Assembly: GCF_013623835.1 (NCBI RefSeq)
Contig: NZ_JABKDE010000002.1
Span: 124,001 to 188,000 of the forward strand
DNA: 64,000 nt
Source: Brevibacterium oceani
GTDB taxonomy: Bacteria > Actinomycetota > Actinomycetes > Actinomycetales > Brevibacteriaceae
Direction: 5' to 3'
Below are positions 19,697-27,900 of this stretch, piece by piece. Every line of letters starts with the position of its first letter. Within the stretch, counting starts at the first letter, position 1. The notes beneath the pieces are model-generated. The model searched no databases. It was not told the origin of the DNA and saw nothing but the letters and a program-made list of their open reading frames with translations. The position numbers were made by a program, and so were the translations under genes.

Positions 19697-20407
19697 ATGA
19701 GCGACTACACACAGCCCACGGACGCCCAGATCGAAGAAGCGAACTCGCAGACCCGGTACATCGCGTACTCCGTGTACGCCTCGGCCGGGGAACTCGGCGA
19801 CGCCGACCGCACCGAACTCGCGAACGAGCTAATCGCAGCCCTCGAACCCCTCAAGGAGCAGGGGCTCGTCGTCCGCGGTATCTACGACGTCTCGGCCCTG
19901 CGTGCCGATGCCGATGTCATGTTCTGGTACCACGCGCCGACCATCGAGCTCGTGCAGGCCGCGTACTCGGTGATCCGTCGGAGTCTGCTCGGCGGCATCC
20001 TCGAACCTGTGTGGTCGGTCGTCGGCCTCCACCGTCCGGCCGAGTTCAACAAGGGGCATCTGCCGGCGCTGCTCGTCGATGACGTCCCCGGCGACTACAT
20101 CTGCGTCTACCCCTTCGTGCGTTCCTACGACTGGTACGTCCTCGACCCGGCCGAGCGGTCGACGATGCTGCGCGACCACGGCATGGCCGCCGCCGCGTAC
20201 AAGGACGTCAAGGCGAACACGATCGCGTCCTTCGCCCTCGGTGACTACGAGTGGCTGCTGGCGTTCGAGGCACCCGAGCTGCACCGCATCGTCGACCTCA
20301 TGCGGGACCTGCGCAACACCCAGGCTCGCCTCCACGTGCGCGAGGAGATCCCCTTCTACACGGGACCCCGCCGCGAACTCGCCGACATCATCACCGACTG
20401 GCGCTGA
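19697..20407 (+). CDS. hemQ: coproheme decarboxylase HemQ
   Basis: A 236-residue chlorite-dismutase-family protein that converts coproheme to haem b using peroxide. The catalytic tyrosine region [12 protein letters not shown] and the proximal helix [13 protein letters not shown], followed by the [14 protein letters not shown] segment, match actinobacterial HemQ. AGAAGGAGC precedes ATG. Together with hemE and hemY it shows that haem is made by the coproporphyrin-dependent route; ferrochelatase is not in the window. A strong hairpin terminates the operon 50 bases later. Confidence 0.96.
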   Translation: MSDYTQPTDAQIEEANSQTRYIAYSVYASAGELGDADRTELANELIAALEPLKEQGLVVRGIYDVSALRADADVMFWYHAPTIELVQAAYSVIRRSLLGGILEPVWSVVGLHRPAEFNKGHLPALLVDDVPGDYICVYPFVRSYDWYVLDPAERSTMLRDHGMAAAAYKDVKANTIASFALGDYEWLLAFEAPELHRIVDLMRDLRNTQARLHVREEIPFYTGPRRELADIITDWR

Positions 20408-20458
20408 GCCGTCCGAGGCCCGGCACTGGGCCACTTGCCGGCGCCTGACAGCTGAGCA

Positions 20459-20510
20459 GACAGTCGGAACCGCCGCCGCACTCGAAGGTGCGGCGGCGGT
20501 TCCGACTGTC
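20459..20510. terminator. 23-bp perfect hairpin after hemQ
   Basis: 20459-20481 pairs perfectly with 20488-20510 around the loop TCGAAG. It lies between hemQ and the convergent small gene and can serve both strands. Confidence 0.85.
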
Positions 20511-20548
20511 CGGGGCCTCGTGACCCGGCGTTCGTCAGTCGGCGGCCG

Positions 20549-20803
20549 TCAGTCGGTGGTCTTCTTCACGACATAGGAATGGCCGTTGGCGTCGGTGCGC
20601 ATCTCCAGACCCATGGCGTCGAGCTGCTGGTGGCGCAGGGACTCGTCTTCGAAGTAGCCGCCGGGCCGCGTGTTGTCGACCTGTGCGGGTCCGATGATCT
20701 TGCGGAAGAAGTTGTTGAGCCAGCCGACTCCGCGCTGCGAGTCCCGGGTTGCGCGAGAAGAGCGGTCGGAACCGTCAGGGGGTGTCTGCGAGGCGGGCGA
20801 CAT
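20549..20803 (-). CDS. small conserved-looking hypothetical protein
   Basis: An 84-residue soluble protein; the N-terminus (1-25) is polar and disordered, and the rest (VGWLNNFFRKIIGPAQVD, then an Asp/Glu/Gln-rich helix and a YVVKK end) has a normal globular composition. AGGA lies 7 bases before ATG. It diverges from the MarR gene, with the MarR operator region between them, so it may be under the same control. No family is recognised. Confidence 0.6.
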   Translation of the reverse strand: MSPASQTPPDGSDRSSRATRDSQRGVGWLNNFFRKIIGPAQVDNTRPGGYFEDESLRHQQLDAMGLEMRTDANGHSYVVKKTTD

Positions 20804-20865
20804 GGGTGGGTCCTATCGACGAGGCGCGCGGAACGGGCTGGTGGACGAAGGCTGAATCTACGGAC

Positions 20866-20892
20866 AGTGTACACTAATGGTTAGTGCACTAA
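20866..20892. promoter_or_regulatory. palindromic operator cluster upstream of the MarR/OhrR gene
   Basis: AGTGTACACT (20866-20875), CACTAA-TGG-TTAGTG (20872-20886) and TTAGTGCACTAA (20881-20892) are overlapping inverted repeats. TACACT (20870-20875) can act as a -10, so a bound repressor would cover the promoter: autorepression is likely. Confidence 0.6.
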
Positions 20893-20957
20893 CTAATTGT
20901 CGGCAGTGCGGTGCATCGGTGCGGCGGCAGCCGATGGGCAGAGGCGAAGGAGAAGCG

Positions 20958-21434
20958 ATGTTCGGATCCGAGGGGACGACGGAACCACTGGAGAATCCTC
21001 TGGCGCTCGAAAGTCAGATCTGCTTTGCACTGGCGGTCGCATCACGAGGGGTGATCGGCGCCTATCGGTCGGTGCTCGATCCGATCCATCTCACCCATCC
21101 GCAGTACCTGGTCATGCTCGCCCTATGGCAGCACGAGAAGCTGACGATGCGTGAGATCGCGAACCTCCTGCGGCTCGAACCCGCCACCGTCTCGCCGCTG
21201 GTCAAACGTCTTGAGACCCTGGAATATGTGACGAAGACGCGGTCGGATCACGACGAGAGGATCGTCGAAGTCACGCTCACCTCCACCGGAGCCGAGCTGC
21301 GGACGACCGCGGAGGAGATTCCGGGGACGATGATGAAGAAGCTCGGCATGGACGTCGACGGAGTGCGCGAGCTGCATGCCGTCATGCAGCGCATCATCGC
21401 CTCCGTCGACGCCGCCGAGGCTGAGGTGCACTGA
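20958..21434 (+). CDS. MarR-family regulator, OhrR-like with N-terminal redox cysteine
   Basis: A 158-residue winged-helix repressor. The N-terminal LESQICFAL with Cys22 aligns with the single peroxide-sensing cysteine of OhrR (LENQLCF), and HPQYLVMLALW plus the HTH MREIANLLRLEPATVSPLVKRL (given in two parts: MREIANLLRLE and PATVSPLVKRL) follow the same family. The ATG 20958 has AAGGAG 5 bases upstream; an open frame from 20877 has none and would run over the operator. An ohr peroxidase gene, the usual OhrR target, is not next to it. The target may be the divergent 84-residue protein or only itself. Confidence 0.88.
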   Translation: MFGSEGTTEPLENPLALESQICFALAVASRGVIGAYRSVLDPIHLTHPQYLVMLALWQHEKLTMREIANLLRLEPATVSPLVKRLETLEYVTKTRSDHDERIVEVTLTSTGAELRTTAEEIPGTMMKKLGMDVDGVRELHAVMQRIIASVDAAEAEVH

Positions 21435-21453
21435 GCCGAGCTGTGGCGGTTGC

Positions 21454-22095
21454 TCAGTTGGCGAGGCGCTCCATCGGGGTGTGTTCGATCCCGTCCTCGA
21501 GGAAGCGCGGACCACTCGGTGTGAACCCGAACGACCCGTAGAGCCCTTCGAGATGGGACTGCGCGTTGAGGGTGAGATCGTGGTCAGACCAGCGTGTGAT
21601 GAGGTCGGCCAGCAGTCTTCTGGCCCATCCCCGGCCGCGCGCATCGGGATGGGTGATGACCCGGCTGATGCTCCGGGCGCCCGGTCGTGCCGCCGGACCG
21701 TCGGGGACGTCGGCGGGCAGGAGCCGCGCATAGGCCCAGGGCCCGAAGTCGCGGCCGAATTCGGATCCATGAGTGTCGCGCATCGGCTGCGCCGGTCGCG
21801 GGTAGAACACGTGCAGGGTCTCCGGCAGTGCATCCACACCGTCGGGATCGAGGAACACGCATTCCTGTTCGACGACGAAGACCCTCGATCGCAGCTGCAG
21901 GATCCCGTAGAGCTCGACGGGCGTCAGCTCCGCGAAGGTGCGGATGATCGGCTCGGCCGTTCCCACGGTCACTCGCGACGGGATGCCCGAATCGGTCGGG
22001 GCCGCCTCGGCGGATCGCGCTGCCTCTGCGGATCTCACCGGCTGGACGGAATTGCCCGCCTCGGCGGATTGCTTCGTCTCGGTCGTGGACCCCAT
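21454..22095 (-). CDS. GNAT-family N-acetyltransferase (ElaA-like)
   Basis: A 213-residue protein with a GNAT fold at about 60-213. ILQLRSRVFVVEQECVF is the start of ElaA-type acetyltransferases and VITHPDARGRGWARRLL is the acetyl-CoA pyrophosphate-binding motif A. The first 50 residues are Ala/Ser/Glu-rich. The start is uncertain: ATG 22095 is preferred (GAGGGA just upstream), while ATG 22113 would overlap the msrB end by 14 bases. It is downstream of msrB in one operon. The acetyl acceptor is unknown. Confidence 0.8.
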   Translation of the reverse strand: MGSTTETKQSAEAGNSVQPVRSAEAARSAEAAPTDSGIPSRVTVGTAEPIIRTFAELTPVELYGILQLRSRVFVVEQECVFLDPDGVDALPETLHVFYPRPAQPMRDTHGSEFGRDFGPWAYARLLPADVPDGPAARPGARSISRVITHPDARGRGWARRLLADLITRWSDHDLTLNAQSHLEGLYGSFGFTPSGPRFLEDGIEHTPMERLAN

Positions 22096-22099
22096 TCCC

Positions 22100-22576
22100 T
22101 CAGCCTTGGGCATCGGCGGTGGTGAGCTTGAGCGAGATCGAGTTGATGCAGTACCGCTGATCGGTGGGGGTGTCATAGCCCTCACCTGCGAAGACGTGGC
22201 CCATATGGGAATCGCAGTTCGCGCAGCGGACCTCGATGCGCTCCATGCCCATGGAGGAGTCGCGGATGTAGCGGACTCGATCCTCGGCCAAGGGTGCGTA
22301 GAACGACGGCCAGCCGCAGTGCGAGGCGAACTTCGTCTCGGACGGGAACAGGTCGGCCCCACAGGCCCGGCACTGGTACATGCCAACGGCGGTTTCGTCG
22401 TTATACTCGCCGGTGAAAGGGCGTTCGGTCGCGCCCTGACGCAGGACGGCGAACTCTTCGGGGGAGAGCACGTCCTGCCAGCGGATCTCCGGACCGGCCG
22501 ACTCGGTCGCAGCGCTGTTCGATCCAGCGGATTCGGCGCCCGCCGTCTGGGGTGCTGCGTTCGTGTTCTGTGTCAT
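22100..22576 (-). CDS. msrB: peptide-methionine (R)-S-oxide reductase
   Basis: Reduces methionine-R-sulfoxide in proteins. 158 residues. Zinc cysteines CRAC (69,72) and CANC (118,121) are present, the catalytic cysteine is Cys143 in RYCINS, and Cys87 in SHCGWPSF may resolve. Residues 1-28 are an Ala/Ser/Gly-rich extension. ATG 22576 has GGAGG 7 bases upstream. Thioredoxin or mycoredoxin would recycle it. Confidence 0.97.
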   Translation of the reverse strand: MTQNTNAAPQTAGAESAGSNSAATESAGPEIRWQDVLSPEEFAVLRQGATERPFTGEYNDETAVGMYQCRACGADLFPSETKFASHCGWPSFYAPLAEDRVRYIRDSSMGMERIEVRCANCDSHMGHVFAGEGYDTPTDQRYCINSISLKLTTADAQG

Positions 22577-22741
22577 CGTGACCTCCGGTGTGCAGTGACG
22601 GTTCTGAGCGAACGGACGCATGTGTGCGTGTGGAATCCATTGTCCCACCGACTCCTGACACGGGCGTTCGTCCCTCTGTGTGGGACAACAGCGTTTGGCT
22701 CCTGCTCATTCCTTAGGCAACAATGAACCCAGGAGGTTTTC

Positions 22742-23941
22742 ATGGTCCGCGAGACGAAATTCCCCACCCGTCTGCTGGTGGCCGCTGTCGGCATCGGCGC
22801 CGGAGCCGGCGCGCTGATCTCGGTGGCGTCCTCGGGGCTGGCCGCCTACTTCGCTCGTCGGATCGTGGTTCCGGAGAATGCTCCCGAAGAACTCGACATC
22901 CTCCACATCGACGGCTTCCCTCCGAATATGCGCATCCACTTACCGGCGGATGAGGAGACGACGGTGCCCGGCACCTACGGTCTCTACTTCAACCAGGGCT
23001 CCGGTCACGCAGTGATCGGGGACATCGTCGAATACGATCCGCGCTCGCGCACCGTCTCCCGTGAGATCATCTCCGTGACCAAGGGAGACATCCGCCGGGC
23101 CTGGCGAGGACGCTGGACCGGGGTCGTCTACCCCGATCCGCTGGCCGCCGGGGTGAACTTCGAGGACATCGAGATCGTCTCCGACGCCGGTAGTCTGCCC
23201 GCATGGCTGCTGCCCACCGATCACCCGGAGCCGCAGGAGACATGGGCGATCCTCATCCACGGTCGGGCGAGCACTCGCGCCGAAGGGCTGCGCGCCGCCG
23301 GCGTGCTCAACACCCTGGGTGTGCCCGCGATCGCGATGTCCTACCGCAATGACGCCGAGGTACGGGTGGAGACCACCTCCCGCTACGGACTCGGCGACAC
23401 CGAATGGATCGACGTCGATGCGGCCATCGACTACGCCGTGTCACAGGGGGCGAAGAACGTCGTCCTCTTCGGGTGGTCGATGGGCGGAGCCATCGCCCTG
23501 CAGGCGGCCTCACGCGGACGCAATCGCCGCTACGTCACCTCGCTGGTCCTCGACGGTCCCGTCGTGGACTGGGTGAACGTGCTCGACGGGCAGGCGCGGC
23601 GGAACCTGCTGCCGACCCCGGTCGCGAAGCTCACCCTCGAGATGATCACGCAGCCCTGGGCCCGGCCCATCACCGGGCTCGAGACCCCGCTCGACCTCGA
23701 CCGGATGGATTGGGTCACCCGGGCAGCCGAGCTCGACGTGCCCGTCCTGCTCATCCATTCCGATGACGACGAGTTCGTCCCCTCGGGGCCCTCGCACGCA
23801 CTGGCCTCCGTCCGCCGCGATCTCGTGACGATGCCCGCCTACAGCAAGGCCCACCACACGAAGGAATGGAACATCGACCCGGTGCGCTGGGAAGACGATG
23901 TCGCGAACTTCCTCGAAGCGAAGATCCTGCCGAAGACCTGA
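22742..23941 (+). CDS. alpha/beta hydrolase with N-terminal membrane anchor
   Basis: A 399-residue protein. Residues 10-35 form one hydrophobic helix, probably a membrane anchor or uncleaved signal. The hydrolase domain (about 150-395) has the oxyanion strand AILIHGRAST, the nucleophile elbow GWSMGG (serine at about 246), an acid in LLIHSDDDEFVP and a late histidine in KAHHTKEW. An intervening domain at 45-150 is not recognised. AGGAGG stands 5 bases before ATG. Such actinobacterial proteins are annotated as serine aminopeptidase-like or lipase-like; the substrate is open. Confidence 0.85.
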   Translation: MVRETKFPTRLLVAAVGIGAGAGALISVASSGLAAYFARRIVVPENAPEELDILHIDGFPPNMRIHLPADEETTVPGTYGLYFNQGSGHAVIGDIVEYDPRSRTVSREIISVTKGDIRRAWRGRWTGVVYPDPLAAGVNFEDIEIVSDAGSLPAWLLPTDHPEPQETWAILIHGRASTRAEGLRAAGVLNTLGVPAIAMSYRNDAEVRVETTSRYGLGDTEWIDVDAAIDYAVSQGAKNVVLFGWSMGGAIALQAASRGRNRRYVTSLVLDGPVVDWVNVLDGQARRNLLPTPVAKLTLEMITQPWARPITGLETPLDLDRMDWVTRAAELDVPVLLIHSDDDEFVPSGPSHALASVRRDLVTMPAYSKAHHTKEWNIDPVRWEDDVANFLEAKILPKT

Positions 23942-23967
23942 GCCCCCTCGGGGTTGGAGCGCGCTCC

Positions 23968-26697
23968 TCAGGGTTCGAGGGTGAGCGTCTCCTCGGCCGC
24001 CGCGTCGACGGCCTGCGGCGAGTACGGCCAGGGCCGATTGACGTTCGCCGCCCAGTCGTTCGTCTGATCGTCATAGTGCGGGTGGTAGGCGTGCCCCGAG
24101 GCGCCGGTGAGGTTGATCCAATTCGACCTGTCGAAGTTGGACAGATCGACGATCTGCCGCATCGAGGGCACCCAGTTCGTCTCGTATCCGACCGAAGCGT
24201 CCCATCCAGTGGCGTGGACGACTCCCGAACCTCCCGAGACCTCGTAGGGTCCGCGGTTGAACAGCTTCTCCACCGGAGTGATCCCCGATTCGCCGAGGCT
24301 GGCGTTGCGGATCGTCAGCCGGTGCAGGATGCCCCACCGCCAGGTCACCGGCTCGGGACCGAGCAGGTCCTCGGTCTCCGTCCACGCGTCCTTCATCGCC
24401 TTGCGCAGCGCATCGTCCTGACTGTCGACGCCTTCGGACTTCCACCACGAGGAATCGGGATCGTCAAGCAGATTCGACAGCACGAGGTACCAGCGCGAAC
24501 CTCCTGCCGGTGCCACGCCCTTGGGCAGCTTCTGCGTGATCGTCTGGTCGAGCAGGTTCTTCGTCAGCACGTTGAAGTAGGCAGCTCCGGCGCTGCTGGC
24601 GGCATCATGGCCGTTCCAGCCCTTGAGCAGCTTCTTCGCCCGGAGGATGTCCTCATCGCCGTGGGAATGGATCTTCACGGCCGCCGGCACGAGCTTCGCG
24701 GCGAACGGGTTGAGGTCATCGTCTTGGATCACGGACATGTCCGCGGCGGTGAGCTTTCTGTTCTCGGCCACGGCGTCGTTGATCCGCTTCGTGATCCGTC
24801 TGGCCCGGTCCCCGTAGTCGTAGTCCTTGGTCAGCTCGTCTGCCTCACCGGGAGCGGTGACGGGATTGTTCGCGGTGACGATCCAACCTCGCTTCGGGTT
24901 GTACAGGCTCGGCAGGTCGTCGAAGTCGATCCAGCCCTGCCAGTCCTCGGCGGATTTCCAGCCGCGCCGGGGCAGCGTCCCGTCGGTGTCACCTCGGCGG
25001 GGGATCATCCCCGGGGCCTGATAGCCGATGTTGCCGGCGACGTCGGCGTAGATGAGGTTCTGCGAGGGCACGTCGAACTTCTTCGCCGCCTGCCGGAACT
25101 CGGACCAGTTCGTGGCCTTGTTGATCGCGAAGATCGCCGAGGCGGTCGTGCCCGGACGCAGTGCCGTCCAGTCGAGGGCGAGACCGTAGTGCTCCTTCGC
25201 CGGCCCCGACTTCGTGTCCGTCGAGTCCGCTCCGGTGGCGGCGTCGAGGGCGCGCCGGTAGCTGCCGTCGAGCGTGGAGACGAGCGGACCGTTGCGGGTG
25301 GAGCGGATCGTGATCTCTCGGGATTGGCCTCCGGCGACCTTCACCGTCTCCTTGCGCGTCCGGACGGGTTCGTCGCCGTCGTCGTGGACGACCGTTCCGT
25401 CGCGGAGCTTCTCGACGACGAGGTCCGTGACGTCGGCGCCGAGGTTCGTCAGCCCCCACGCGATCGACTGGTTGTGGCCGATGACGACGCCGGGCAGTCC
25501 GGAGAACGAGAACCCGGTGGTGTCGAACGGGCAGGCCTCGGTGACTTCCTTGCAGCGCAGCCCGACCTGGTACCAGACCGAGGGCATCGACGGCGACAGG
25601 TGCGGGTCGTTGGCGAGCAGAGGCGCGCCGGTCTTCGTATGCTCTCCGGAGATCACCCACGAATTCGACCCGATGTCGTCGCTGCTCATGCCCAGCAGCT
25701 GCGGGAGGGAAGCGACGCGCTCCCGCAGATCGAGGAGGTCATCGATCTGGGCGCTGTCGTCGGCCGGTGACGGGGCATCAGTGACGGAGCCGCCTGCATT
25801 CGCCTCGCCCTCGGTCGAGTTCGCAGCGGAGTCGCTCGGGGCAGGGGAGCCGCCGGATGTCGGTGTGCCGCCCGGCGCGGGGGCGCGAACCTTGTCCTGG
25901 CCGCTCTTCGCGGCTTTCTGCCCTGCGATGCCGCCCATGATCGTCGGGCGCGTGGCATAGGGGTAGTCGGGGAAGAGATCCTTGACCTGATCGTCGTCGA
26001 GCTTCGACGTCAGCACTGCGCGGTCGATCTCGTCCTCGAGATTCGAGCGCAGGTCCCAAGCCATGGCTTTGAGCCAGGCCACGCTGTCGACGGGTGTCCA
26101 CTTCTCGATCTCGGTCCCACCGTTCTGGAGGCCGAGGACACCGTATTCGAGGGACACCTCGGTGGGGGACTTGTCCTTGAGGTACGCGTTCACTCCGTCG
26201 GCGTAGGCCTGGTAGTAGGCAAGACTCTGCTTATCGAGCTTCTTCACCTCCTGCTCGGCGACCTTCCGCCAGCCGAGGGTGCGGATGAAGGTGTCGGTCT
26301 CGAGCTGAGACTTCCCGAAGAGTTCGGACAGCCGCCCGGAGGTCACATGGCGGCGGAAGTCCATCTCCCAGAAACGGTCCTGAGCGTGTGTGAAGCCCTG
26401 GGCGAGGAAGAGGTCATGGGCGGTCTCGGCCTCGATCGTCGGAACACCCGATTCGTCCCGATGGACGGTGACCGGACCGTCGAGTCCGGGCAGAGAGATC
26501 TCACCGTCAGTGGTGGGGAAGGACCGGCGGACAAAGAAGACGCCGATGAGAGCGAGGATGAGGGCGAGGACGACGATCCCGGCGATCACGCGGAGAATGA
26601 CGCGTGCGCTCACCGGCAGGTGCGAGCCCCTTGATGGTCGGAGCACCCTGAGCAATGCACTCGGTTCCCTCTCCTCCTGCGCACCGGGTGCTGCCAT
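23968..26697 (-). CDS. penicillin acylase family protein (Ntn hydrolase)
   Basis: A 909-residue Ntn hydrolase precursor. One N-terminal transmembrane helix (about 33-58) anchors it outside the cell. The autocatalytic cleavage site is Gly343-Ser344 in DIGSNSWVISG; Ser344 becomes the N-terminal nucleophile of the beta chain. A Pro/Ser/Gly/Ala-rich stretch (about 260-315) lies in the linker before the site. Substrates range from beta-lactam side chains to acyl-homoserine lactones and other N-acyl amines; none can be chosen here. ATG 26697 follows AAGGAG by 5 bases. Longer than most family members (about 770-850) because of the linker and anchor. Confidence 0.92.
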   Translation of the reverse strand: MAAPGAQEEREPSALLRVLRPSRGSHLPVSARVILRVIAGIVVLALILALIGVFFVRRSFPTTDGEISLPGLDGPVTVHRDESGVPTIEAETAHDLFLAQGFTHAQDRFWEMDFRRHVTSGRLSELFGKSQLETDTFIRTLGWRKVAEQEVKKLDKQSLAYYQAYADGVNAYLKDKSPTEVSLEYGVLGLQNGGTEIEKWTPVDSVAWLKAMAWDLRSNLEDEIDRAVLTSKLDDDQVKDLFPDYPYATRPTIMGGIAGQKAAKSGQDKVRAPAPGGTPTSGGSPAPSDSAANSTEGEANAGGSVTDAPSPADDSAQIDDLLDLRERVASLPQLLGMSSDDIGSNSWVISGEHTKTGAPLLANDPHLSPSMPSVWYQVGLRCKEVTEACPFDTTGFSFSGLPGVVIGHNQSIAWGLTNLGADVTDLVVEKLRDGTVVHDDGDEPVRTRKETVKVAGGQSREITIRSTRNGPLVSTLDGSYRRALDAATGADSTDTKSGPAKEHYGLALDWTALRPGTTASAIFAINKATNWSEFRQAAKKFDVPSQNLIYADVAGNIGYQAPGMIPRRGDTDGTLPRRGWKSAEDWQGWIDFDDLPSLYNPKRGWIVTANNPVTAPGEADELTKDYDYGDRARRITKRINDAVAENRKLTAADMSVIQDDDLNPFAAKLVPAAVKIHSHGDEDILRAKKLLKGWNGHDAASSAGAAYFNVLTKNLLDQTITQKLPKGVAPAGGSRWYLVLSNLLDDPDSSWWKSEGVDSQDDALRKAMKDAWTETEDLLGPEPVTWRWGILHRLTIRNASLGESGITPVEKLFNRGPYEVSGGSGVVHATGWDASVGYETNWVPSMRQIVDLSNFDRSNWINLTGASGHAYHPHYDDQTNDWAANVNRPWPYSPQAVDAAAEETLTLEP

Positions 26698-26777
26698 GAG
26701 TCTCCTTCTCCACGTCCACAATCGTTGGGATTCACAGTATCAGCGTCGACCGTGGTGACCGGGGGTTTCCGCCGATT

Positions 26778-27671
26778 TCACGCGGGTGTCGGCGGCGCCT
26801 CGTCAGGGCCCGCAGGAGACGTGGACTCCGGCTCCGGAGGTCTGGGTCGGTGGACGAAGGTGACGAGGACGACGGAGATCATCATCAGCAGGAACCAGGC
26901 CACGAGCTTCGTCAGGGGCACCATGTGCCACCCGTCGTCCTGGCTCGGATACAGCCAGGCCCCGGCGGCCGTGCCGATGTTCTCCGCCAGCCAGATGAAG
27001 AATGCGACGAGGACGAAGGCGAGCAGCACGGGCATCGACAGCGTGATCCGGTGCACGCGGAAATGCATGCGGCAGCGGACGTAGACGATGACGGTGGCGG
27101 CGACGAGGACGAGACGGAGGTCGAGGACGAAATGATGGGTGAAGAAATTGATGTAGATGGCGGCGGCGATGGCCGCGGTCAGCCACCTCGGCGGGTAATG
27201 GCTGAATCTCAGATCGAACAGTCGATGCACACGGACGAGGTAGGAGCCGACCGAAGCGTACATGAAACCGGTGAACAGGGGAACGGCACCGATATGGAGG
27301 ACGCCTCCGGTCGCGTAGTCCCACGAACCCACCGCGGTCTTGAAGATCTCCATGCCCGTGCCGACGATGTGGAAGACGATGATGACGATGAGTTCTCTGC
27401 CGGTCTCCAGGCGAGCGAGGAGCATACCGGCCTGGATGAGGACGGCGAGGATGACGAGCAGGTCGTTGCGGGCCAGTGGGGCGTCGTCGGGGTAGAGCAG
27501 GGAGGTGCCGATGATGGCCGTGAGCATGAGGGCGCCGAAGAGACACGCCCACGCCTGTTTGATCCCGAAGGCGAGGAACTCGCGGATGCCTGCGGGGATG
27601 CCGACCAGCCAGCGGTTCGCCATCCGATCGAGCAACCATTCGAGTCGGGTGAGCTCAGAGTTCTCTGCCAT
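26778..27671 (-). CDS. DUF817 integral membrane protein
   Basis: A 297-residue membrane protein with about eight hydrophobic helices between residues 25 and 270 and conserved motifs of the DUF817 family: KQAWACLFGALML, FHIVGTGMEIFKT, GSWDY, and FFTHHF with paired histidines. The tail is Pro/Glu-rich. AAGGA lies 4 bases before the ATG at 27671, so this start is used rather than one far upstream. The function of the family is unknown; the buried His, Glu and Asp residues hint at metal or pigment binding, which is speculation. Confidence 0.88.
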   Translation of the reverse strand: MAENSELTRLEWLLDRMANRWLVGIPAGIREFLAFGIKQAWACLFGALMLTAIIGTSLLYPDDAPLARNDLLVILAVLIQAGMLLARLETGRELIVIIVFHIVGTGMEIFKTAVGSWDYATGGVLHIGAVPLFTGFMYASVGSYLVRVHRLFDLRFSHYPPRWLTAAIAAAIYINFFTHHFVLDLRLVLVAATVIVYVRCRMHFRVHRITLSMPVLLAFVLVAFFIWLAENIGTAAGAWLYPSQDDGWHMVPLTKLVAWFLLMMISVVLVTFVHRPRPPEPESTSPAGPDEAPPTPA

Positions 27672-27900
27672 GGATCCTTCGTGCGGTCGACGTGTCAGCA
27701 CTCTATCGCGGCCGGGCCGGTGAGGCCGCCGGTACGCACCCGTGTCACGACTGCGCGAAGGCTGAAAGAATTCCTCACGAATTCTGCGAGTTCTCTTCTC
27801 TCGCGGGGAGTTTCTCTCTACGCTGAGCAAGTAGTGATGATGACTCGTCCCGTCCACTGGCGGACTCGGAGACGGGCACGATGCAAAGGACCGAACACCC

